Assembly (NCBI GenBank): GCA_937136055.1
Contig: CAKZOD010000076.1
Coordinates: 1-64,000, forward strand
Source of the DNA: an uncultured Oceanospirillaceae bacterium
Lineage (GTDB): Bacteria; Pseudomonadota; Gammaproteobacteria; Pseudomonadales; Balneatricaceae
Direction of reading: 5' to 3'
Length of the DNA: 64,000 nucleotides
A program made the position numbers and the translations under genes. The notes under the pieces are model-generated. The model did not search any database, was not told the origin of the DNA, and saw only the letters and a list, made by a program, of their open reading frames with translations. Positions 1 through 7,839 of this stretch are shown in pieces. Position 1 is the stretch's first letter. Each line of letters opens with the position of its first letter.

Positions 1-380
1 GCTCCCAACACATCGACCACTGGGGATTGAGTGGCTGATAACATATTATCGGTGAGCCCTAAATTAATCTCGCCGACTAACTTACTGTGCGCAGAGTTAA
101 CATTGATTCTGAATTTTTCGAGATCTTGGAGCAACTCTAACGTTGCCGAGTAAACTTGGCTACCGCGCTCTGTCAGCGAAAAGCCACCGCGTCCGCGTTC
201 ACACAAACGCATATCTAAGCGTGCTTCTAAATCAGCGATAAAGCGGCTAATGGCCGAGCGCCCGACATTGAGCTCAACTTCAGCCGCCGAGAATCCGCCC
301 GCTTCCACGACCGCTTTAAATACTCGTAACAACTTCAAATCAACATCGGCAATTTGCCCAGACAAGCTCACCCGTTTCAT
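1..380 (-). CDS. LysR-family transcriptional regulator, N-terminal part (truncated by window start)
   Basis: Reverse complement from the ATG at 380 reads MKRVSLSGQIADVDLKLLRVFKAVVEAGGFSAAEVELNVGRSAISRFIADLEARLDMRLCERGRGGFSLTERG, a typical LysR winged-HTH; it runs off the window edge. Confidence 0.85.
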   Translation of the reverse strand, partial: MKRVSLSGQIADVDLKLLRVFKAVVEAGGFSAAEVELNVGRSAISRFIADLEARLDMRLCERGRGGFSLTERGSQVYSATLELLQDLEKFRINVNSAHSKLVGEINLGLTDNMLSATQSPVVDVLG

Positions 381-451
381 GTGTACTCCACTTTCATTCT
401 CAATCTCTTCCTCACAGATTGGAACTTTAGCATTTATTGAACACGGGATTG

Positions 452-489
452 TGACTTTTGTTTCTGTTTTTAATACCTAATAGCGCCAA
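452..489 (+). repeat. Left copy of imperfect direct repeat (core GTTTTTAATACCTAA at 466-480)
   Basis: tgacttttgtttctgtttttaatacctaatagcgccaa, compared with 38298-38335 tcactttagtttcggtttttaatacctaaaggcaccag; 31/38 identical by hand alignment. Confidence 0.6.
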
Positions 490-564
490 AGAGTTGTTCT
501 AGTTTTAATAAATGTTGAAGATGGCTGTATATTAAATTTAAAAACAATAGCTAGTCTAAGAAAA

Positions 565-1371
565 TTAGCTCTCTTTGCCATCAAATTGAATATTACATTT
601 CAAACCTGCAGGTAATTGATTGTTCGGATTAGAAAGCTCTAAGCGGACAGCAAATGTAGCACTTGCTGCATCAAGTATCTGATCAACTATTTTTACTTTG
701 GCTTTATGCTCACTATTAATCGGTTCATCTAACATTACTAATGCAGTATCTCCGTTATTCACTCTGCCGTAGTATTCAGCGGGAAGCACAACTTCAACAT
801 AAAGTGGATCAAGTTGAACAGCATTTAGAATTGGCTCTTCACCTACATACTCCCCTGGATCCAACATAATATCGATAACGACACCGTTGATAGGGCTGCG
901 TATTTTCTTTTGTTCGATCAGTGCTTGAGTATGCTTCACTTCATAGCTATAAATGAGATTATTAATGACTATCTCATCTTTTTCCTGAGCCGATATCAGC
1001 TTGTTTTTATAGAGCTTTTTATTACGAGCAATGGTCCTACTACCGTAGTTTGCCTGGGCTTTATTGAGCGCTAACGTTGCTTGCTCCACCTCAGTATGAA
1101 GCTGAACTAAAATGTCGCCTTTATTAACCAGCTGACCTTTTTCAACCGCTACTTGTTGAATAACACCAACAACAGGGCTAGCCACTAGCACATCTAAACT
1201 CGGTGTTAATAAACAGCTAAAGCTAGGCATTTTTACAGTACCTTGCTCATTGGTGTTTTTTGCCGTAGGCAGTGGTTGCTGTAAAAGCTGTTGTGCCTCT
1301 GAAACTGTACTCCCCTGAGCAAGAGCACTTGAACTCAATAAGACTGCAATTACTAATGTTCTTATTGTCAT
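565..1371 (-). CDS. HlyD/RND-type periplasmic adaptor (membrane fusion protein), 268 aa with signal peptide
   Basis: N-terminal signal peptide; lipoyl-like half motifs (VVGVIQQVAVEKGQLVNKGDILVQL ... IRSPINGVVIDIMLDPGEYVGEEPIL); ATGA overlap with the upstream SecA-like gene. Confidence 0.85.
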   Translation of the reverse strand: MTIRTLVIAVLLSSSALAQGSTVSEAQQLLQQPLPTAKNTNEQGTVKMPSFSCLLTPSLDVLVASPVVGVIQQVAVEKGQLVNKGDILVQLHTEVEQATLALNKAQANYGSRTIARNKKLYKNKLISAQEKDEIVINNLIYSYEVKHTQALIEQKKIRSPINGVVIDIMLDPGEYVGEEPILNAVQLDPLYVEVVLPAEYYGRVNNGDTALVMLDEPINSEHKAKVKIVDQILDAASATFAVRLELSNPNNQLPAGLKCNIQFDGKES

Positions 1372-3350
1372 TTTGTTTTTCCTGAAAAAGCGAGTAGATC
1401 AACTTGTTTTAGATCAAACTCAAGAGTTGACTGACGAGCAAGGTAGTTTTGTCGCTCTGTAAACTTTTGTTCTAAAAGGACGGCCTGTAAAGCAAGTTTT
1501 TGGCCCGCATTTGTCATCAAACCGACAGATTTTGCCGTTACAATTAAACTTTTAGCGCGCATGGTTTTGAGAGCTAAATTTTCCAGGCTCAATAGCATCT
1601 GAAAACTCCCAGGATCCCCTTGACGAGCACTGCGCCCCGATAACTGTCTATCGACTCTGCCTGATTCGTAGAGATCGGTTAGGATAACATGCAACCCGCC
1701 AGATTTTTTAACTTCAACGTGCAATTTAATATCGGTTCCGCGCCCTGCCATATTGGTTGCAACCATTACCCTACCTGGAAAACCAGCAGCGGCAACAACT
1801 TCTGCTTCTTGCTTATCCTGCTTTGCACTGAGCACGAAATGTTCAATATTTGCTTGGGTTAAAAATTGACTGGCGATATCTGAATCCGCAACGGTATTAG
1901 TACCTATTAAAATTGCTCTCCCCTGAGCAATCATCTTCTGGCACTGGTCAATAACCTCTTTCCAGCGCTGTGTATCAAGAAGAAAGACTTTTGGCGCATA
2001 AGTGATACGACGCTCTTTGCGGTGTGTGGCGATTTTCGTAACTGGCAGTCGATAAGTATTCCACAGTTCTTGCTTAACTTCCCAAGCAGTCCCAGTCATT
2101 CCCGATAAATTTAAATACCGGCGAAAAAAGCTTTGATAGCTGATTCTAGCCTGAGTCACTCTTTGTTCTGTTAATTCACAGCCCTCTTTTAACTCTATCA
2201 TCTGGTGCAACCCTTTTTCCCATGAGCGACCTTCCATAACCCTACCTGTCAGAGGGTCTATTAGTTCAACTTTTCCTTCTCGAACCAAGTAATCTTTATC
2301 GCGTTGATAAATAAAACGCCCCTGTAAGGCTTTTAAAACTATTTCCTCTCGGCGGATAGCACCTCGCCACAATGCACCTAAATCTTCGCTGAGTTTTCGT
2401 ATTTTTTGAGTTCCAATATCGGTCAGTTCTATCTCGCGGCGCTGTTCATCAAGGCTGTAATCTTGATCCCTGGTTAATTGACTGGAAAGCTGCCAGGCTT
2501 CTTCTATAAAGTGCTGCTCCCCTTCATTTGATTGAGTACCGGAGATAATTAACGGTGTTCGAGACTCATCAATCAGTACACTATCAGCTTCATCAACGAT
2601 TGCAAAATGAAGACCTCGCAGCTGTAGTTGCTGTTCAAACTTCGGTCTTTTCAGCGCTTCAACATGTAATCGAAGCGTATGGCAATGATCCATTTTCATT
2701 TGATCGCGCAAGTAATCAAAAACCAATTCCTTTCCAGTGATATAGAGAATATCTGCGCGGTACGCAACTCTCCTCTGCTCAGGGCTTACCTGATGAGTGA
2801 CTAATCCAACAGATAACCCGAATTTTTGATAGAGCAGCGTCATTTCTTGGGCATCACGCTCGGTCAGATAATCATTTACCGTAATCACATGCACTGGCAA
2901 TCCCGATATCGCAGCAGTGATCACAGGGAGAACAGCAGTCAACGTTTTACCTTCCCCCGTTTTCATCTCCGCAATGCGCCCTTGCATGATTACCCAGCCC
3001 CCTTTAAGCTGGCTATCAAAATGCTTCATTGCGAGCACTCTGCCGGACATTTCACGAATTATCGCAAACATTTTAGATACTAATAAATCACTAAAACCCT
3101 CTTTTCGGATTAGTACTCCAAGATCTAAGCTTTCATCTATCAGGGATTGTTCACTATAGCTTTCATATTTTTTTGCATGTTTAGCGACACTCTTTACAAA
3201 GCGCCTAGCCCGAATTTTTAAGCGTAACGGGTTTAATTCAAACTTGCCTATGAGCCTATTTTGTAGTCTATCCAGCCAATCAGTATCTGATATTGATTGT
3301 TCTTGTCTATAAAGGTAATCAACGGGGGCGTATTGATCTGTCTTAATCAC
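1368..3350 (-). CDS. SecA-like ATPase (SecA paralogue, 660 aa, lacks canonical C-terminal region)
   Basis: SecA signatures: AEMKTGEGKT (Walker A), FAIVDEADSVLIDESRTPLIISG, GTAWE, ATNMAGRGTDIKL, RVDRQLSGRSARQGDPGSFQMLLSLEN. GTG start directly after the stop of the upstream gene. Confidence 0.9.
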   Translation of the reverse strand: MIKTDQYAPVDYLYRQEQSISDTDWLDRLQNRLIGKFELNPLRLKIRARRFVKSVAKHAKKYESYSEQSLIDESLDLGVLIRKEGFSDLLVSKMFAIIREMSGRVLAMKHFDSQLKGGWVIMQGRIAEMKTGEGKTLTAVLPVITAAISGLPVHVITVNDYLTERDAQEMTLLYQKFGLSVGLVTHQVSPEQRRVAYRADILYITGKELVFDYLRDQMKMDHCHTLRLHVEALKRPKFEQQLQLRGLHFAIVDEADSVLIDESRTPLIISGTQSNEGEQHFIEEAWQLSSQLTRDQDYSLDEQRREIELTDIGTQKIRKLSEDLGALWRGAIRREEIVLKALQGRFIYQRDKDYLVREGKVELIDPLTGRVMEGRSWEKGLHQMIELKEGCELTEQRVTQARISYQSFFRRYLNLSGMTGTAWEVKQELWNTYRLPVTKIATHRKERRITYAPKVFLLDTQRWKEVIDQCQKMIAQGRAILIGTNTVADSDIASQFLTQANIEHFVLSAKQDKQEAEVVAAAGFPGRVMVATNMAGRGTDIKLHVEVKKSGGLHVILTDLYESGRVDRQLSGRSARQGDPGSFQMLLSLENLALKTMRAKSLIVTAKSVGLMTNAGQKLALQAVLLEQKFTERQNYLARQSTLEFDLKQVDLLAFSGKTK

Positions 3351-5501
3351 TTAAAACTCCAGCTCATCAAGTAATAATCGACGTAAACTACGATACAATC
3401 GATAGCCAAGCGCTTCGCCAGTGTGCTCAAACCTGACATACACACGCTCTCCTATGCGATAAGCTGCTGTTCCCTGTAATTGTAAATCTAATACAAAGAC
3501 TGTTTCAAAAGCTTCCAGCTCCTCTGCTTTCGCCGGATCTAATGCAAACAACCCTCCACCGTTCACGGATAGTGCTGCACTTGGCAAAACCTTTTGTGCA
3601 CTTGGTACTTGTCCTATCAGACTGGCAGGTACACTCTGACTGAGGTTTTCTGCAATTTTCACGCTAACATTGCGCAAGTCACTACGCACCGCTTGAACAT
3701 CCTCTTGGCTGATAACCACGCGCACTTGATAGGCACCAGGCTTTAATACGTACCCTAGTACAGTTCCTCTGGGTATATAGCTTCCCAATGGATTATTAGG
3801 AAGTGACAACTGATATCGACCATCATCAGGGCTATACACTGTCAAATCTCGTTGCTCAATCACTCCACGCTGTAACTCTGATTTAGCTTGTTTGATTTCT
3901 TGCGATAAGATATTTACTTCGTTTTTCCGGTTGTTAGCATTCGCCGCTTGGTACCTAGCTAACAACTCACGCAACCTACCAGTGTCTTGCGCTATACGAG
4001 CATTTAAATCCTCATTAATACTTTCAAATAAAACATCCCCTGTTGTCACCTCACGACCAGGCTGCGCGACCAAGCGTCTAAGAAAACCATCACTGTTTGC
4101 CATTACCCGGGAATTATCAGGAGCCCATACAACGCCTTGTACTGTCGTCATTTTGGGAAAGGGAATAACAAACAAAATCAACCAAATACTCAGCATTATC
4201 ACTGTCAGGACGATGCTAACTCGAAGGTGCTTTTTTCTAACGGTTTTATCCATAAGCAAAAACTTTACAACTCCTACAGTAGGTTTACCAAACATGTTAT
4301 ATAACGAGAGCATAGCTAAACATACTCCAACGAAAAACAGCTCACTAGCAACAAATAATACGATTGAGAAAGTAATAAATACTCGATAAATAAAACTACA
4401 AACACTGTAACCGACTAGCCAGTTTGCTTCAGAGCGACTATATGCACTACTCGTGGCTTCATCTGCAAAGCCAAATAAGTATTTTTTACATAAATAAGCC
4501 ACTTGCTTAGTACCGCGAGCGGCTAAATTTGGTATTTCGATAAAATCTGATAGGCAATAATAAGCATCGAACTTTAATAAAGGGTTACCGTTAAATAGCA
4601 AGGTAGAAACCCCGGAAATCAACAGAGTATTGAACGCAATTGTGCGCACGATACCAGGTTCTACTGAGACCCACACCCACATAGCCAGTGCTGCAATAAA
4701 GGCTTCAATTAGAATCCCTGCTGCGGCAACTAACATCCGATAATGTTTATTTGTAAAAGCTGCCGACGAAGATGCATCTATATACGGGACGGGTATAAAG
4801 ATTAAGAACATTAAACCCATTTCATGAACTTCCCCTCCCCAGCGTTTTACCGCGTAGGCATGGCCAAACTCATGAATCAGTTTAACGATAGGGTATACAA
4901 GCCAAATTAAAAATAGATTTTCAACAGCGAGCACTCGATCCGATAAATTTTCCGTTAACTCTGGCCAATTATAAACCGCTTGCATCACAGCCCAAAGAAC
5001 CGCAAAAATCCAGATCCCCCCCATTAAGGGATTAAAAATCCAGCGGCTTATTCCTGCACTCGCATTGAGAAAAGGCTCAGGATCTAATAGAGGGATTTTC
5101 ACCGCCATTGGGGACTTCACTGCCGCCCATAGCTTAGTGTTCTTCTCTTTACGGTAGCGTTTATTGACTTCATAAATATCGGGTATTACATCTGTTTGTA
5201 ATACATCGACCCGATACAATTGCGAGAGTAATTGAATAACTTCATCTTGAGATGGCATCTCATCACCGAGCTGCTCACCAGCACTATGCCAGAGATCATC
5301 TAATTTACGCCTACCATCCATCAAACCAATTAATCGATAAGCTTGCGGGGTAAATCGATGATACCTTCCTGTCGCATCATCTTGAATAACATACCAAACA
5401 TCACCTCGGTAAGTATGTCGGTTGATAGTGACGTGAGACCTCAATCGAGGCTTTAGATCAGCGACCCGATGCCACGACGAACTAAATAGAGAGACAGCCA
5501 T
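3351..5501 (-). CDS. PqqD-like / M50-type membrane metalloprotease / HlyD-like adaptor fusion, 716 aa
   Basis: PqqD-like N-terminus; KLIHEFGHAYAVKRWGGEVHEMGLMFLIFIPVPYID (HExxH); FNGNPLLKFDAYYCLSDFIEIPNL (second M50 motif); multiple TM segments; C-terminal VVWAPDNSRVMANSDGFLRRLVAQPGREVTTGDVLFE lipoyl/HlyD-like module with a coiled coil. Confidence 0.85.
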   Translation of the reverse strand: MAVSLFSSSWHRVADLKPRLRSHVTINRHTYRGDVWYVIQDDATGRYHRFTPQAYRLIGLMDGRRKLDDLWHSAGEQLGDEMPSQDEVIQLLSQLYRVDVLQTDVIPDIYEVNKRYRKEKNTKLWAAVKSPMAVKIPLLDPEPFLNASAGISRWIFNPLMGGIWIFAVLWAVMQAVYNWPELTENLSDRVLAVENLFLIWLVYPIVKLIHEFGHAYAVKRWGGEVHEMGLMFLIFIPVPYIDASSSAAFTNKHYRMLVAAAGILIEAFIAALAMWVWVSVEPGIVRTIAFNTLLISGVSTLLFNGNPLLKFDAYYCLSDFIEIPNLAARGTKQVAYLCKKYLFGFADEATSSAYSRSEANWLVGYSVCSFIYRVFITFSIVLFVASELFFVGVCLAMLSLYNMFGKPTVGVVKFLLMDKTVRKKHLRVSIVLTVIMLSIWLILFVIPFPKMTTVQGVVWAPDNSRVMANSDGFLRRLVAQPGREVTTGDVLFESINEDLNARIAQDTGRLRELLARYQAANANNRKNEVNILSQEIKQAKSELQRGVIEQRDLTVYSPDDGRYQLSLPNNPLGSYIPRGTVLGYVLKPGAYQVRVVISQEDVQAVRSDLRNVSVKIAENLSQSVPASLIGQVPSAQKVLPSAALSVNGGGLFALDPAKAEELEAFETVFVLDLQLQGTAAYRIGERVYVRFEHTGEALGYRLYRSLRRLLLDELEF

Positions 5502-7322
5502 TTAAGGCCACCACGCCCATACTTTTAATCTTACCCACTGTTGTAAAGGATACGTCCAAATCCATATCAACTTTCGCTGATCAATTTGGATCTTACCAAT
5601 TCCTTTCATCCCCGGGCGCAAGTTTATGGTTGGGCCACTCAAAGCAGCTTCTACACGAAAAAGATTAGCACCATCTCTAGCTTCTGTAACAGGTGTTACT
5701 TGAGTGAGTTTAAATTCAAAAATATCTTCTGGAAGAGCATTTAAAATTAATCGACCTGTCTGGCCTTCAATAACATCAGCCATTTTATGCTCATCGACCC
5801 ACAAAATAACTCGGTATTGATCAAGTGGAGCCACTTCGAATAACACTTCACCTTGCTCTAGTGCGCTGCCAAGTCTCTGGCTAAGGTCTCCACTTACAAC
5901 AAAGCCATCAAAAGGCGCAAGCATCTTAGTCCGTGAAAGCTTACTCTCTACTAAATTTAATTGCGCTGCATTCTGGGCAATTTGAGCTTTTATAATCGCT
6001 GCTTGCGCTCTGTCTTTATCTGCGACTGCTTCCTCATGCTGACGCTGTAGCTTACTTTGTTCACTCAGATAACTCAGTTTTTCTAAAATTAAATCTCTTT
6101 CATCTAAGCGACTCATTTGTTGCCCAGCGAGCACTCTTTCGCCTGCTTTTACACTCGCCGATTCTAGATAGCCTTCAAAAGGCGCAACGACAACCCTTCT
6201 TATCGATCCTTCTAATACACTATCCGCTGAAACTTCATAAGTTGCCTCAAAAACACTAAAAAAAACAACACATAAAGTTATTAATAATATCAATAATTTA
6301 CGACCTAGATACCCTCGTCCTAATACCCGTATCAACTGCCGGGCACTGGCACTCGCTAGATGCTGGTACCAAGTTTTATCACTGTCTCGCTTGTTTTTAA
6401 GTGTTTCACCTGAAAGTGCAATAATGCTGCGGATCTGATCCTCTTCATATTGAGAAAATGGACATTCGCTGGTGCGTTCTAATGTGACTGCACCGAAATA
6501 TTGAGAATCACTATGTAGTGGGATAGTAAGTAAGCTTGCATTTGCATATGATTGCGAAAATTGAGCATGCTCACGGGCGACTAATAGTCCCTGTTCTTTA
6601 TTGGGGTAATTTATCACGCCTCGCTGTTGAACCGCTTCATCCATAACGCCACTTAAGCGGCGAACTAAATTCATTTTCTTACCAAACTGAGCACTGTGCG
6701 ACAATGCAGTCACTTCAATCAAAGTACCTCTAACGAGCCCGAAGCTCACTCTATCACATTGATGAGCACTCGCTAATTCATTGACAAAGGTTATCGCTGC
6801 GCTGTGAAAATCAGCTTCCGCAAGCACTGCACCTAATAAGTCAACAGCTCCACTGAGCCGTTCATATAGTTTTTTAGTTTCACTATCATTATGTCGGCGC
6901 TGCAGTAATTCTATCCAGGAGCTCCCCCATTGTAGATTTTCCATCACACTTGGTAGTTGTGTTTTCGGTACTTTGACACTTAGCGCCACTACCCCAACCA
7001 CAACTTCGTCGAGCTTAATTGGAAACACAACCCCAAACTTGCCACCAAAAAATGAGTGTACCAAACCTGCTTGCTCACTGATTCCCTCTTCAATCAACGC
7101 TGTAAAATCCGCATCAAACTCAGATTTTTCTGGCCAAATTGCCGTAGGCTGAAATCCAGATTCTTCTGTCTCCATAAGTAATGTAGCCATTTCTACATTA
7201 TCTACACGGATACACATCAACTCTAACCATCGCTGACAGTATTGTGTATAGCTTTGAGCTGCACTAAATTTGACCCAAGCATCGCGTAAGCTAGCATTAC
7301 TGAATTGTGATTGTATTTGCAT
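5502..7322 (-). CDS. GAF-domain + TM + HlyD-like periplasmic adaptor, 606 aa
   Basis: GAF-like N-terminal half (FVNELASAHQCDRVSFGLVRG...LLTIPLHSDSQYFGAVTLER); single TM (LLILLITLCVVFFSVF); lipoyl-like VVVAPFEGYLESASVKAGERVLAGQQMSRLDERD and APFDGFVVSGDLSQRLGSALEQGEVLFEVAP. Stop directly abuts the ATG of the M50-like gene (TAAATG). Confidence 0.82.
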   Translation of the reverse strand: MQIQSQFSNASLRDAWVKFSAAQSYTQYCQRWLELMCIRVDNVEMATLLMETEESGFQPTAIWPEKSEFDADFTALIEEGISEQAGLVHSFFGGKFGVVFPIKLDEVVVGVVALSVKVPKTQLPSVMENLQWGSSWIELLQRRHNDSETKKLYERLSGAVDLLGAVLAEADFHSAAITFVNELASAHQCDRVSFGLVRGTLIEVTALSHSAQFGKKMNLVRRLSGVMDEAVQQRGVINYPNKEQGLLVAREHAQFSQSYANASLLTIPLHSDSQYFGAVTLERTSECPFSQYEEDQIRSIIALSGETLKNKRDSDKTWYQHLASASARQLIRVLGRGYLGRKLLILLITLCVVFFSVFEATYEVSADSVLEGSIRRVVVAPFEGYLESASVKAGERVLAGQQMSRLDERDLILEKLSYLSEQSKLQRQHEEAVADKDRAQAAIIKAQIAQNAAQLNLVESKLSRTKMLAPFDGFVVSGDLSQRLGSALEQGEVLFEVAPLDQYRVILWVDEHKMADVIEGQTGRLILNALPEDIFEFKLTQVTPVTEARDGANLFRVEAALSGPTINLRPGMKGIGKIQIDQRKLIWIWTYPLQQWVRLKVWAWWP

Positions 7323-7391
7323 AGAATTTTTTAGTAGAAAAGAAAAGGAGGGGAAATATCCTGAAAAACAGGATATTCAATTCAAAAGCGA

Positions 7392-7730
7392 TTAATGTTT
7401 AGCCGCGACTTTTTCTTGCAGCTTAGCCTCAGAAACATTATCACTAGCAGAGCTAATTGTGCCAAACCTCTCTTCATATTGGCTAATGACATTACTTAAT
7501 AGCATGGACATACGCTTCGCTGCATGGGGGTTTAAAATCATGCGATTAGATAGTTCAATTGTGAGCTCTTTTTGTTGTGCATTCCACGCTTGATTTAAAC
7601 CAAATAAGACTGTGATCTCTTCCTGAGTACTTGATACATTACAAACATTTGCATAAGTACTGCTCATACGACTGTCATCCCATCTTACTGTTGGATTCGC
7701 TGCTTTGTCTTTACTATTTTTCTTATCCAT
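7392..7730 (-). CDS. DUF3467-like small protein, 112 aa
   Basis: VRWDDSRMSSTYANVCNVSSTQEEITVLFGLN...ILNPHAAKRMSMLLSNVISQYEERFG matches the DUF3467 pattern as I recall it; lies between the giant ORF and the adaptors. Confidence 0.7.
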   Translation of the reverse strand: MDKKNSKDKAANPTVRWDDSRMSSTYANVCNVSSTQEEITVLFGLNQAWNAQQKELTIELSNRMILNPHAAKRMSMLLSNVISQYEERFGTISSASDNVSEAKLQEKVAAKH

Positions 7731-7839
7731 TCTTTCTAAACTCCTAGCCTATTAGTTTTTATGATTTTAAATTGTTTTTATATCGGACTAAATCATTCAT
7801 TTCAATCCGCTAAACAGACTGTTACGCGTGCGTCTAATG

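Noticed and set aside
250-480. 76-aa plus-strand ORF at the left edge
   Set aside because: Antisense to the LysR N-terminus, which has clear HTH homology.
3892-4389. 165-aa plus-strand ORF antisense to the M50-HlyD gene
   Set aside because: Overlaps a well-supported membrane-protein gene; no domain signal.
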